A DNA stretch of 64,000 nt from Tritrichomonas musculus (lineage: Eukaryota; Parabasalia; Tritrichomonadida; Tritrichomonadidae): the NCBI GenBank assembly GCA_039105265.1, contig JAPFFF010000010.1, positions 2,852,001 to 2,916,000 of the forward strand, written 5' to 3'. The translations under genes were made by a program, and so were the position numbers. Of the stretch, positions 9,251 through 18,414 are shown piece by piece (position 1 is the first letter of the stretch; every line of letters begins with the position of its first letter). The notes under the pieces were generated by a model. The model searched no databases, was not told the origin of the DNA, and saw nothing but the letters and a program-made list of their open reading frames with translations.

Positions 9251-10798
9251 ATGATAAAAATGACAAGTGATAAAGGCACACAAACTAAACCTAACAATAA
9301 AATACAACTATTACAATGTACTATTAAATTTCGACCTAAACTAGTTGATAGAGATGTTGCAAGATTAACAAGAGGTTTGGGTCAAACTATATGGAAGTTC
9401 TCTAATAATCAAATAAATCTACAAAAATTATATGAGACATATTTAAATACTAGTATAGCTTTTAAAGACGTACTTGAATTTGCTAATAGACTCAAGAGAG
9501 AGAGACCAAAAGCAAAATTTACAGGTTGTGTTTTTGCAATTAAGAAAAATCAAGATGATAAAGATGAACATGGACATTACATAACAGTATTAAAGCCATA
9601 TCAATATACTCTCCAGGAATCAACAACAGGTATATTAACAGAGATAAAATTACATTATGATATTATCAACATAAGGATATCTCGAATGAAGACTGAGGAG
9701 GAAAAACAAGCAGCTAGAGAACTGAGAGAGCAGATGAAAGAAAGAACATTGAAAAGTGATAAGAAAGAATATAAAACTAGAGGTATTCAAACAGATGATA
9801 TACCAGAATTGGCTCCATTACCCAGACCTCCAACTTTAAATCGAAATGATTATCATCTTAACCTTAGGAAAATCGGTAGGAACCGACCCACAAATGTTGA
9901 GCCACCAACAAGGGACCAAAATCCAAACAGAATTCAACTTTTACTTCAAAGTAGTACAAATTTAGACGAGGATGATAGACCTAAGAAAAAATCAAAACAA
10001 CCTAAGACAAAATCAAAACGACCTCGTTCACCTTCACCTCCACCTCCTCCTCCTTCATCACCACCTCCACAGTTTCCATCATCGCATACCTCTCGAGGTA
10101 CTAGTCCTCCTCCAAGAGAACCCCGTATGACACCACAGAAGACAGGAGAGTATATAGTAGACCAAAGACGTCATAAAATTCATGATTGGAGGAGTTTAGT
10201 CAATGATGAAAATATAGAAGAAGATGTTATTGATGACTACTTGAAACTTCTATATAACAAAGGAAAGAGATTGAATAAACAACCTGGTCAAAATGAGGCA
10301 GAGTTTGATAAAAAGAAAATATTGGTTTTACCTACTGCATTTTATACCCTCCTTTCTAGAGCATATGAGACTAATGATATGGAAAAAATACATGAACTGA
10401 TGAAAAGTCCTATCTCAGGTAAACAGTCATTTTCACATTTCGATAAAGTATTTGTCCCCATTTGTTCAGATGGAGAACATTGGGTTTTATGTATTGTTCG
10501 ATATTCAAAGAAAATAATCGAATGCTATGACTCTGAGAATAAGTCAATGGCACCAGAGGTAAAGACACTTAATAAGTGGATCAATATTTCAGGAACAGGT
10601 AAGTTAAAAGCAAAATATTATGATGTACCTAGTCAAAGGAATAACAAGGATTGTGGAGTGTTTCTAATGGAATCTTGTCGTACCTTTTTGCATGAAGGAA
10701 ATGGTAAGTTTAAACAACGCAATATGCCAGATATTAGAAAGAGAATACTTCGAGAACTTCAAAACAATGAATTAGAAACAGGTGTTGTATATCAATAA
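9251..10798 (+). CDS. Adenovirus/Ulp1-type cysteine protease with long N-terminal extension
   Basis: The 515-residue frame starts at the ATG at 9251; a second ATG at 9260 is also possible. The C-terminal ~200 residues carry the C48/C5 protease triad layout: GEHWVL with His near 409, CYDSEN with Asp near 426, Gln in PSQRNN near 461 and Cys in KDCGVF near 468. In Polintons and adenoviruses this enzyme matures capsid proteins. The N-terminal ~300 residues are a basic, proline-rich extension (run of Pro after RPRSPSP around residue 260) with two LC8-like motifs, KGTQTK at 8-13 and RGIQTDD near 177-183. It opens the co-oriented capsid block and is followed 21 bp later by the minor capsid gene. Confidence 0.85.
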   Translation: MIKMTSDKGTQTKPNNKIQLLQCTIKFRPKLVDRDVARLTRGLGQTIWKFSNNQINLQKLYETYLNTSIAFKDVLEFANRLKRERPKAKFTGCVFAIKKNQDDKDEHGHYITVLKPYQYTLQESTTGILTEIKLHYDIINIRISRMKTEEEKQAARELREQMKERTLKSDKKEYKTRGIQTDDIPELAPLPRPPTLNRNDYHLNLRKIGRNRPTNVEPPTRDQNPNRIQLLLQSSTNLDEDDRPKKKSKQPKTKSKRPRSPSPPPPPPSSPPPQFPSSHTSRGTSPPPREPRMTPQKTGEYIVDQRRHKIHDWRSLVNDENIEEDVIDDYLKLLYNKGKRLNKQPGQNEAEFDKKKILVLPTAFYTLLSRAYETNDMEKIHELMKSPISGKQSFSHFDKVFVPICSDGEHWVLCIVRYSKKIIECYDSENKSMAPEVKTLNKWINISGTGKLKAKYYDVPSQRNNKDCGVFLMESCRTFLHEGNGKFKQRNMPDIRKRILRELQNNELETGVVYQ

Positions 10799-10819
10799 AT
10801 ACTTTTTATTCAACTCGAA

Positions 10820-11824
10820 ATGGAATTACCACCAAGTGTTAAAACTCTTTATCCTAATCGAGATAATATAGTTAATGATGGTAATACACCTCTTCCAATC
10901 GAAACAGCCTACTTCCTTGAGGATGCTCAACATGATAAAGCTAAGTTTAATAGGTATTGGTTTAATTTCCCACCAGAATGGTCAACTGCAAACAAAGGGG
11001 AATCTATTGTTGGCGTTCGTTCAGCACATATCATTAAGAGACGACGCAAATTAGAATTTAATGTGACTATATTTAAAGTACAAAAATCCTACTTTGTTTT
11101 ACATGGAGGAAATATAAACGACCCTATTTTAACTCAAGAACTACTTGATAAATTCTACCAGGACGAACTCAAAGTCGAATATGAAAAAGAGCCTACTTGG
11201 AAATGGATAGCAAATTTTGATGTTATTGATTGGGTGTCAGAGGAAGGGGACTTAAGAGGGTTCTTTGACGCTGTCAACACCGCGATGAAATCTTGGATAG
11301 TTATACATGGAGAATATGGACATGCATTTTCCCAAAATGATTCATTAATTGCATATCGAGATATACAAACAGATGGATATTATGATAAAAATGGTTTTCA
11401 TGAAATTATTTATACCAAAAATAATGATAATATAGAGGAAGATTCAAGACAATTTATCAATTTTTTCCAAATTGGTGATTGGAATGAGGACTTTGCAGAT
11501 GTGTTTAATATAGGCACAGGAGCTTATCAAAATAACCCTAAGAAGTATTCAACTTTAAGTAAGAGGTTGGTATTTGATAATGTATGGGACAGACATCCAT
11601 GTAAAATATATTCATCTATTGGTGAACAAGCATTACATAACTATATTGGAGATAGTGATGTTGAATATAGTCCGATTAAGTACTTCAAGTTAAACTCAAT
11701 GGACCAAAGGTTTTGGATAGACTTCTATAGTGATGCACATTATAATTGTCCAACCAAACTACCTCCTAAAGATTCATTTGTAATCGAAATGCAATTCCTT
11801 CAATACGATAAGATGTTTATTTAA
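10820..11824 (+). CDS. Putative minor capsid (penton-like) protein
   Basis: 334 residues. It is homologous to 36433-37749: shared IE[TY]AYFLEDG/A near residue 27, W/YFNFP-EW near 48, GESIVGVR near 62, VWDRH then IYSS near 255, and SPIKYFKLNS-DQRFW near 290. It carries YRDIQTDGYY near 179, an LC8-like motif. In Polintons a penton-type minor capsid lies near the integrase and ATPase; the call rests on position and conservation, not on a recognised fold. It ends 6 bp before the integrase gene. Confidence 0.6.
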   Translation: MELPPSVKTLYPNRDNIVNDGNTPLPIETAYFLEDAQHDKAKFNRYWFNFPPEWSTANKGESIVGVRSAHIIKRRRKLEFNVTIFKVQKSYFVLHGGNINDPILTQELLDKFYQDELKVEYEKEPTWKWIANFDVIDWVSEEGDLRGFFDAVNTAMKSWIVIHGEYGHAFSQNDSLIAYRDIQTDGYYDKNGFHEIIYTKNNDNIEEDSRQFINFFQIGDWNEDFADVFNIGTGAYQNNPKKYSTLSKRLVFDNVWDRHPCKIYSSIGEQALHNYIGDSDVEYSPIKYFKLNSMDQRFWIDFYSDAHYNCPTKLPPKDSFVIEMQFLQYDKMFI

Positions 11825-11830
11825 AAATAA

Positions 11831-12949
11831 ATGAGTAAAGAAGAACCAACCCCATATGAAAAATTATACAACAAAGCTAAATGGAGGACCTTGGACAAAT
11901 ACCTTAGCATGGCAAAACAAGAGAATCTGAATGAAGAGGAAGCAAAGAAATACTTTGATGAAAGAGTAGTACATGATAAGAGAGTACCAAAAGCACAATA
12001 TATACCTATCGTATCGAAACACCCTGATGGTTATCAAATGGATACCTTCATTAACAATAAAGAGGCAGGTGGGTTGAATTATCTAATGTTCATCAATATT
12101 AACACTCGAAAAGCATATGCATATCCTATGAATGGTAAAGGAGCAAGGGAAGTATTGGCAGCGCTTCATAAATTTGTTAATGATGTACCTCATGTATATT
12201 CAATAACAAGTGATGAGGATGCTGCATATTTATCATCAACAGTCTTAGACTTCATGAGAGAGAAGAACATAAAATACCGAACAACAACTGAGAATAACCA
12301 TAATGTACTTGGCATTATTAATAGGTTTATGAGAACTATAAGAGATGCTATTGGTGAAAATAGGTTTATTCAACCAAAGGAGATGCATGATTTGGTAAAC
12401 ATATATAATAATTCTCCTCATAGGTCTTTAGATAATAAAGCACCTAATGATATTACTCCAGAGGATGAAATAAAGTACATCCAAAAGAATGCACGCATTA
12501 ACCCATATCATTTTAATCCAGGTGAGAAGGTCAGGTTAGTACTCGAAAAAGAACCATTTGGTAAAAGAAGAAGTAATTTGTCTAATGAGTCTTATATAGT
12601 TGACTCACAAAAAGGTAACCAGTTTGTGGTCAAGTCCAAAGATGGTTCAACTAGTTCATTCCCTGGATATAGGTTGTTAAGGACAAGAGACAAAAGGATT
12701 AAAGTAGCTGAAAGACTAAATGAAGGTAAAGAAGGTATTATTGAACGAATATATAACTTTGATGAAGATACTGGTAAGTATGATTTAAAATGGGAAGGAG
12801 TCGAAGGTGATGATGCCTTTGCTAGACAAACTATTAGAGATGTAAGGAGAGGTAATCCATTAGTACTTGGTACAGCAGAAAGACAATATTGGTTGGAACA
12901 AAAGAAGAAAGGAGAACCAATACCAGATAAAATTATGAAATACATTTAA
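11831..12949 (+). CDS. Polinton RVE-type integrase
   Basis: 372 residues. The central region is a retroviral-type integrase core, with metal-binding aspartates in YQMDTF (Asp 71) and TSDED (Asp 128). The NHNVLGIINRFMRTIRD helix follows, then PHRSL, typical of the core end. The C-terminal part has an SH3-like stretch (YIVDSQKGNQFVV) and a chromodomain-like segment (GKYDLKWEGVEG, about 315-326) that may guide target choice. The family inserts the linear element and makes the 5-6 bp duplication seen at 7713 and 30842. It lies between the minor capsid and ATPase genes, the same order as in B1. Confidence 0.9.
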   Translation: MSKEEPTPYEKLYNKAKWRTLDKYLSMAKQENLNEEEAKKYFDERVVHDKRVPKAQYIPIVSKHPDGYQMDTFINNKEAGGLNYLMFININTRKAYAYPMNGKGAREVLAALHKFVNDVPHVYSITSDEDAAYLSSTVLDFMREKNIKYRTTTENNHNVLGIINRFMRTIRDAIGENRFIQPKEMHDLVNIYNNSPHRSLDNKAPNDITPEDEIKYIQKNARINPYHFNPGEKVRLVLEKEPFGKRRSNLSNESYIVDSQKGNQFVVKSKDGSTSSFPGYRLLRTRDKRIKVAERLNEGKEGIIERIYNFDEDTGKYDLKWEGVEGDDAFARQTIRDVRRGNPLVLGTAERQYWLEQKKKGEPIPDKIMKYI

Positions 12950-12959
12950 AAATTTGTAA

Positions 12960-13826
12960 ATGGATGAACCCCCAAGTGCAGAACTAATAAATAAAGTAGA
13001 AACATTGATTAAAGAAACCTTACGGAAGAACATGAAAGAAATAGATGGAGCATTAATTAAACCATTATCACCTGATTATCCTTTTAGCACAAACGGTATA
13101 TATTTTTTAATTGGTAAACCAGGTGCTGGTAAAAGTTTTTGGATATGGAGACATATTATGATAACAGAGAGGTTGTTTAAACATCCATACTACCAAAAGA
13201 TAATATTTTGCTCAAGCTCTGGTAAAATGGATAAAACAGCTGAAACACTTAATAAACAGATACAATCAAGAATCGATTATGTAAAGGAAAGAGAATTAAT
13301 GAGTTATCTAAAACGACATCTTCGAAGAAAGATAAAGTATTATGCCATTGTCAAATATGTACTATCTCGAATGAAAGAGACCAATGACGAAATGAGGAGG
13401 CTCATTGAGAAGCATCATTTAAATGAGCTCAATGATAAAATAATATATATAGCAAATAAGCTCGTCAAGTATGAAACATCATCATATCCATATAATACAT
13501 TATTGATACTAGATGATTGTGCAGGTAGTGATTTATTAAAGAATGGTAATAGTGAATTTATCAAGTTGTTAACCAAAACAAGACACTATAATTTAACATG
13601 TATCATGGCAATACAAACAATTCGATTTGTTCATATGAATGCTAAAAGGTTAGCAACAGATATCATATGTTATACAGGATATAGTGAGGAAGATTTTACG
13701 AGCTTGTTGCAACAAACAAATAACTCATTAAATACTAAACAGACAGTAGCTGAGTACCTACAACATAAAGAACCACATGAGAAGTTCGTAATGAATATTT
13801 CTGCTAATAAGTACTATTTTGAATAA
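12960..13826 (+). CDS. A32/FtsK-HerA-type genome packaging ATPase
   Basis: 288 residues. Walker A is GKPGAGKS at 52-59 and Walker B is LLILDDCAG near 181-189, with a TKTRHY then AIQTIRF motif after it, as in viral packaging ATPases. The enzyme drives element DNA into the capsid. It starts 10 bp after the integrase stop, in the context TTTGTAAATG. The B1 counterpart at 34471-35325 is very similar along its whole length. Confidence 0.92.
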   Translation: MDEPPSAELINKVETLIKETLRKNMKEIDGALIKPLSPDYPFSTNGIYFLIGKPGAGKSFWIWRHIMITERLFKHPYYQKIIFCSSSGKMDKTAETLNKQIQSRIDYVKERELMSYLKRHLRRKIKYYAIVKYVLSRMKETNDEMRRLIEKHHLNELNDKIIYIANKLVKYETSSYPYNTLLILDDCAGSDLLKNGNSEFIKLLTKTRHYNLTCIMAIQTIRFVHMNAKRLATDIICYTGYSEEDFTSLLQQTNNSLNTKQTVAEYLQHKEPHEKFVMNISANKYYFE

Positions 13827-13844
13827 TTTTTTATTATTTTTTAA

Positions 13845-14300
13845 ATGGGAATTCAACGTCATTCAGTAGAAGATTATTGGAAGCCAAATTATGCTAAACA
13901 AAAAGAATTTTCTCCATGGCAAACGATAATAAAAGGAGGAGTAGGTTTAGGTGGTAAATTATTAATGGGAGCTGCAGATAGTTTTACTGGAGGTCTTGCA
14001 AGTAAATTATTGGATGCTTCAGCAGGTGGATTAACCAAGCATGCTGGTGTTATTGGTTCAGTTGCGAGAGGTCTTGGTGAAAGCTTCTTGAGCGATAAAA
14101 CAAGAAATAGATTAGCAAACATAGCTGACACAGCATTAAAATATGTCCCAGAAGGAAATGTGAAAACTGCCTTGTCATCAATTAATAAATCTGCAAAAGG
14201 CGATTCAGTTGGTGCACCTCTTGAAAAGCCAACATTTTCATCTAATTCATTAAAAGAGAGTGAATTTACTACAAACAATCATGCGAGAACTTACATCTGA
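13845..14300 (+). CDS. pVI-like minor virion protein (putative)
   Basis: 151 residues. The middle (about 25-90) is a glycine- and alanine-rich amphipathic stretch (GGVGLGGKLLMGAADS, GGLASKLL, GVIGSVARGLG). The rest is polar. The counterpart at 33931-34464 has the same design with a lysine-rich tail. In Polintons and adenoviruses a pVI/pX-like membrane-active core protein follows the ATPase, which fits its place here. The evidence is composition and gene order only. Confidence 0.5.
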   Translation: MGIQRHSVEDYWKPNYAKQKEFSPWQTIIKGGVGLGGKLLMGAADSFTGGLASKLLDASAGGLTKHAGVIGSVARGLGESFLSDKTRNRLANIADTALKYVPEGNVKTALSSINKSAKGDSVGAPLEKPTFSSNSLKESEFTTNNHARTYI

Positions 14301-14349
14301 TGAAAACTCAATAAAACTCAATTTATGGACTTTTTTTGTTTATTTTTAA

Positions 14350-14886
14350 ATGTCAAAACATCTAACAGGTTCTAAGAGACTTGCGGTTATTCATAAATGG
14401 TTGAATGGAAGGGATGACCCAGATTGGGAAGTTTTGCCAACAAAGAAGAAAGACAAGTATATAGTAAAACCCCGAAAAACTCCAATTCGTCAAGATTCTC
14501 AAGAAAACTCAGAAAGTGAAAATATCGAAGAAACTCAAGAAAACTCAAATAGTGATGATTTTGAAGAAACTCCCAGAAAGTCATTAAGTTCGAAAGCTGC
14601 ACGAAAACCTCCAAAACCACGAAAACCTCAACAAACATATGACCCTACTGTGAATGAAGAAATACTCAAACAATTAAAATCACTAGGTGAAGAAATGAAG
14701 ATAAGTCGAGAAAAGAAAGAACAGAGACGAATGATAAAAGAGGTTGTTGATAAAAGAATGAGTCAACCAAGACAACAATATGTTCCTGAAGAACCACCAC
14801 AACAATATGAAGAACCACCACAACAATATATACCTCCTCAACGAATAATGGGTAGGAGAAATCGCATCTTTGAAGATATGATGTAA
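14350..14886 (+). CDS. Conserved capsid-block protein (178 aa)
   Basis: The N-terminal 40 residues (SKHLTGSKRL, then WLNGRDDPDW and VLPTKK) and the last 10 (RRNRIFEDMM) are strongly conserved with 33336-33899. The middle is low-complexity Ser/Glu/Pro/Gln with a charged helical segment (NEEILKQLKSLGEEM near 93-107). The likely reading is two binding ends joined by a flexible linker, suggesting a scaffold or tether between capsid components. Function unknown. It precedes the major capsid gene in both elements. Confidence 0.65.
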   Translation: MSKHLTGSKRLAVIHKWLNGRDDPDWEVLPTKKKDKYIVKPRKTPIRQDSQENSESENIEETQENSNSDDFEETPRKSLSSKAARKPPKPRKPQQTYDPTVNEEILKQLKSLGEEMKISREKKEQRRMIKEVVDKRMSQPRQQYVPEEPPQQYEEPPQQYIPPQRIMGRRNRIFEDMM

Positions 14887-14904
14887 ATTTTTTTCATCTA
14901 AAAA

Positions 14905-16587
14905 ATGCTCAACAAGGAACAATATATGAGAACCTCAGCTGAGGTTTGTACCCAAATTGCATCCTATTTTGATGTTGTCGATAATTGCATTTCACTTAGT
15001 GATACAAATAAGGCATACTCATTAAATCCACAAACTTCGTATTCACCATCACCACCAATTAAGAGTGGTTCATATACAACATGTATTATCTCTCCTAATA
15101 CTCATAATACAGCAGATATATATAATGGATTTATTCGAGCAGATATGAAAGTGATGATAAAAATAGACAAGCCAATTCTAAGTGATTTAGAAAATGTCAG
15201 TGGTTATAATTTTGGTAAGGTATGGTTTGGTTTTAAGGATGCTCGAGATGCTGTTGAGAAGTATGAAATTGTAGCTAATGGTATGACGCTTTATACCCAG
15301 AACTTTGGATGTGAAGAATCCTTTTTAACTGCATGTTGTGCAAATGAAGTTACTAAAAGAGCTGATATATATAGTAAAGCAAGACATAAGGATATTTGGA
15401 ATGATACTCATGGAAGGAGATGTGGTTTTGTTGCAAATCTTAACAAAGATGTGTCTTCCGTCACTGAAACAATTAGATTAAAGATTGATTTGCGACGATT
15501 CCTACCATTATCTAATATCAAGTACTTGCCAGCATTTGCAGGTAAAATCGAATTACGTCTATACTTTTCAACAGCTGGTATGGTATATTGTCCAGTTGGT
15601 TTTGAAAAGAGCTTGGTTGCTAATCCACATATAATGAAAGACTTCAATGTTGATGAAATTACCAATGAATTTCGACCTATTGGAGAACCAATATGGATGT
15701 GGACAAGTACCGAAAAAATAGCAATGGATAAGATTAATGACCCCAACAATCTTCCACCTGTTGGTGAAAATCATGGAGGAGCATATGAAATTACAGGAGC
15801 TGACAAGACTAAGGAAAGAGTTGACCGAACAATTTACAGTGATTGGAGAACTTGGAGTGTTGTTGATTATTCCATTGAAGAATGCGCGAGTATTATACCT
15901 TGTTTTGGTATTCATGAATCTGTATATACAGCACTTGTTCAAAGATATGCTAACCCTCAACATCCACTTACATTCCCAACACAGATTATGTCATTTTACA
16001 CTTGTACAAGACCTCTTAATAATGAACAAGATAAAGCAACTATTACTATTACACCTAATTTTGTAGATAGTATGTTTTGCTTATTCCCACTCAAGCATAC
16101 GCATAAGACATACTTCAAGAATCCTATGTTTGAAGCATTTCATATGAATTGTGGTAATTACAACAATATTCCTGCTAAAGCATTTGGTACTAATGGTAAG
16201 TATCCAGAGTTCCTCGAATATTGCCAGAATGCAATGAACATGAATGGAGAGCAAAATGGATTTAACAAAGAGGTTATAGCAAGTCTAGCTAATGAGTATC
16301 AATATAATGAAAATACAACAGGTTATTATCCAAATGATAGGTCCTCATTCTTCATAGGTCTTCCAACTGAAACGGATGGAACATATCAACAAGGTCTTTC
16401 AAGTCTTGCACCTATTAACTTCGAACTGATATGTAGTCAAAAGGCAGATAATCCATTTAGAAAGGAAGTTGATACGCCTCCATTATTATGCTTATTAACA
16501 GATATATCAATTAGTATTTTGATTAGACCAAATGGTATGCCACCATCAGTACGTATTGGTCCTTATGATTTAACAACCCCTGAATAA
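14905..16587 (+). CDS. Major capsid protein (double jelly-roll type, putative)
   Basis: 560 residues, within the usual size range for Polinton major capsids. It is highly similar to 31658-33304 (conserved blocks RTSAEVCTQIASYFDVVDN, VWFGFKDARDAVEKYE, NFGCEESFLTACCANE, RRFLPLSNIKYLPAFAGKIEL, HPLTFPTQ, FPLKHTH, KAFGTNGKYPEFLEYCQNAM). The alternating beta-rich character and lack of membrane segments fit a jelly-roll capsid. Established knowledge places this gene close to the ATPase and protease in Polintons. The fold itself was not demonstrated here. Confidence 0.8.
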   Translation: MLNKEQYMRTSAEVCTQIASYFDVVDNCISLSDTNKAYSLNPQTSYSPSPPIKSGSYTTCIISPNTHNTADIYNGFIRADMKVMIKIDKPILSDLENVSGYNFGKVWFGFKDARDAVEKYEIVANGMTLYTQNFGCEESFLTACCANEVTKRADIYSKARHKDIWNDTHGRRCGFVANLNKDVSSVTETIRLKIDLRRFLPLSNIKYLPAFAGKIELRLYFSTAGMVYCPVGFEKSLVANPHIMKDFNVDEITNEFRPIGEPIWMWTSTEKIAMDKINDPNNLPPVGENHGGAYEITGADKTKERVDRTIYSDWRTWSVVDYSIEECASIIPCFGIHESVYTALVQRYANPQHPLTFPTQIMSFYTCTRPLNNEQDKATITITPNFVDSMFCLFPLKHTHKTYFKNPMFEAFHMNCGNYNNIPAKAFGTNGKYPEFLEYCQNAMNMNGEQNGFNKEVIASLANEYQYNENTTGYYPNDRSSFFIGLPTETDGTYQQGLSSLAPINFELICSQKADNPFRKEVDTPPLLCLLTDISISILIRPNGMPPSVRIGPYDLTTPE

Positions 16588-16618
16588 ACATAAAGAAGGA
16601 TATTTTATTTTTTTGTAA

Positions 16619-17053
16619 ATGTCGAATGATTATAGAAGCCCACATGCTGAGATTGTTGGAAGAGAAGGTATGATGTTTAATGAAGCTACCATGAAAAATA
16701 AAGACATAGAATTCCAACATTTTGGTGTATTCAGCAATACTAATACATATTCAGTCACATTCAATCCTTTTATTAATCGACCACCTACTCAGATTATCGA
16801 ACATGATGAGCCTGTTAGATTCCCAGATACTCGAGAACATATAACGAAACCTCTACATGAACCTCCTGTTAGCATAACTGATGGTGGATTTTATAGACAT
16901 ATTGGTCAACATGATAAACCAGTACCTCTACTACCAAAATATCTTAAGAAGCCTGAACCACCTGCTATGCAAGGTAGAGCAAGAGAATATAATAAACAAG
17001 ATATTAGATATGGACCTACACAACATGTTATTACTCAAAACAATATCTATTAA
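16619..17053 (+). CDS. Conserved small Polinton protein (144 aa)
   Basis: Partner of the 142-aa gene at 236-664, sharing the MFNEAT-like start, FQHFGVFSN, VTFN, INRPPT and LHEPPVSITDGG blocks. Polar and proline-rich with no membrane segment. It follows the major capsid gene by 31 bp with a TTTGTAAATG start context, so it probably belongs to the same late transcription group. Function unknown. Confidence 0.7.
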   Translation: MSNDYRSPHAEIVGREGMMFNEATMKNKDIEFQHFGVFSNTNTYSVTFNPFINRPPTQIIEHDEPVRFPDTREHITKPLHEPPVSITDGGFYRHIGQHDKPVPLLPKYLKKPEPPAMQGRAREYNKQDIRYGPTQHVITQNNIY

Positions 17054-17073
17054 AAGTTTTTTTTCAAACTTAA

Positions 17074-17598
17074 ATGATTAAGAAGAGAAGTACAACTAAT
17101 GGAGTTCAAGCAAATGTATCTTTAGAACCATCAGCAGCTGCATCATCTACATCGAACATCAACAACAACATTATTATTAATAAGAGAGATGATGGCAAGG
17201 AAGACATTGTTATTACAAGAGACATTGGAGTGCAAACTGAACCTGTTGAAGTTGAACCAGATGTACGTAATGTTATACTTGAAGCATATGCACAAATACT
17301 ACTTAATCAAGACAAAGCACTACTAGCTAACATTATATCAAAGAAATGCATCATAGTACCTATTGAATCTCTTAGCAACATCATCAAAGCAATACTACAT
17401 GTTAGTGAGGTTGAAGTACAACTTAATGAAGATGTTGGATGTTGTGCAGCAAAGAGTAGTCCAATAAGAAAAATAGATGCTATAAAAATCATTAAAGATA
17501 ATGGAGAAGTAGTTATTGATTTGAAACAAGTATATAATAAAGAATATAATGAACTTGTTAATAATTATCATGTATGTTTAAAATATTGTATAGTATAA
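17074..17598 (+). CDS. Conserved Polinton protein with LC8-type motif (174 aa)
   Basis: Relatives lie at both window edges (1-206 and 63652-64000). A Ser/Ala/Asn-rich N-terminal tail and a basic INKRDDGKE segment precede RDIGVQTEPVE (about 49-59), an LC8-like motif. A folded helical C-terminal half follows with conserved ILLNQDKALLANIISKKCI, the cysteine-containing DVGCCA near 128, and a YNKEYNELVN segment. The C-terminal half is conserved between families, the motif is not. Function unknown. Confidence 0.7.
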   Translation: MIKKRSTTNGVQANVSLEPSAAASSTSNINNNIIINKRDDGKEDIVITRDIGVQTEPVEVEPDVRNVILEAYAQILLNQDKALLANIISKKCIIVPIESLSNIIKAILHVSEVEVQLNEDVGCCAAKSSPIRKIDAIKIIKDNGEVVIDLKQVYNKEYNELVNNYHVCLKYCIV

Positions 17599-17625
17599 AA
17601 AATTAGAAGTAGTTATTTTTTACTC

Positions 17626-17988
17626 TTACTCCTTATCTTTTGGTGATGAAGCTTCTTGTTCATCATCTTCTTGTGTCTCTTGCGAGTCAGACACTATTGG
17701 CACTTGAAAGCCAAGAGATTTTGGTTTTGGAGATTGTGGATTCTTTTTGATATAAACCTCACAGGTAGTGAGATTCATTTGAGTAAGTGCATCAGCAATC
17801 TTGTTCAAGTTGGTTTGTATCAAAGGGTCATAGTTGATGCAGACACTATATGGTGTAGAGTTTGTTATTTTTTGGTTGAACAGGAATACAACCTCTTTAA
17901 CAGCATTGGTGATTTCAGCATTAGCACTTTTTATATCATTCTTTTGCTGTTTTTGGTATTCTTTGAAGTCTTTTGCGATAGACGACAT
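17626..17988 (-). CDS. Hypothetical protein (120 aa)
   Basis: The start is set at the ATG at 17988 (MSSIAKDF), since the open frame upstream lacks an ATG. It is helical, with a Ser/Asp/Glu-rich tail (SQETQEDDEQEASSPKDKE). It runs opposite to its neighbours: convergent with the 174-aa gene (28-bp gap) and divergent from the basic protein at 18046 (57-bp gap). No B-family counterpart seen. Function unknown. Confidence 0.5.
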   Translation of the reverse strand: MSSIAKDFKEYQKQQKNDIKSANAEITNAVKEVVFLFNQKITNSTPYSVCINYDPLIQTNLNKIADALTQMNLTTCEVYIKKNPQSPKPKSLGFQVPIVSDSQETQEDDEQEASSPKDKE

Positions 17989-18045
17989 TTTAAAAAATGA
18001 AGTGATTTTGAAAAAATAATTCAATTTTTTATCTCCAATGAAATC

Positions 18046-18312
18046 ATGAGCCAAAATTTAGATTTAGGTGAGTTCAAAGAAACAGCCATTATCAAAAAAC
18101 TCAAGAAGTCGAAAAGCAAAGAGAATCTTCAGAGTGTCGAAAAAAGAGGAAGGAAACCAAAATATGCAACAGTTGAAGAAAGAAATGAAGCACGTAAGAA
18201 ACAACAAAAGGCATATCGTGAAAGAAAGAAAAAAGAAGTACAAAGTATGAAGGAAAAAATAAAAGAATATGAAAATAAAGAGGTATCACATGAGGAAAAA
18301 GGTAGCTTATGA
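18046..18312 (+). CDS. Short basic-region DNA-binding-like protein (88 aa)
   Basis: The core RGRKPKY, then EERNEARKKQQKAYRERKKKE (about 37-66), is an AT-hook-like start followed by a long basic helix that runs into a short coiled coil, a bZIP-like design. The B2 relative at 63368-63622 has the same core. It probably binds DNA as a regulator or in packaging. Its last codons (EEKGSL and stop) lie in the first copy of a 19-bp tandem repeat that continues beyond the gene. Confidence 0.6.
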   Translation: MSQNLDLGEFKETAIIKKLKKSKSKENLQSVEKRGRKPKYATVEERNEARKKQQKAYRERKKKEVQSMKEKIKEYENKEVSHEEKGSL

Positions 18313-18414
18313 GGAAAAAGGTAGCTTATGAGGAAAAAGGTAGCTTATGAGGAAAAAGGTAGCTTATGAGGAAAAAGGTAGCTTATGAGGAAAAAGGTAG
18401 CTTATGAGGAAAAA
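18291..18414. repeat. 19-bp tandem repeat from the 3' end of the basic-protein gene
   Basis: The unit GAGGAAAAAGGTAGCTTAT is repeated six times without visible change, then the final GAGGAAAAA leads into the next array. The first copy is coding and contains the stop codon, so the gene tail was amplified downstream. The length is not a multiple of three. Confidence 0.9.

Noticed and set aside
11831-12949. Retrovirus or LTR retrotransposon from the integrase
   Set aside because: No reverse transcriptase, gag or LTR nearby; the integrase sits with an ATPase, capsid and protein-primed polymerase, the Polinton set.
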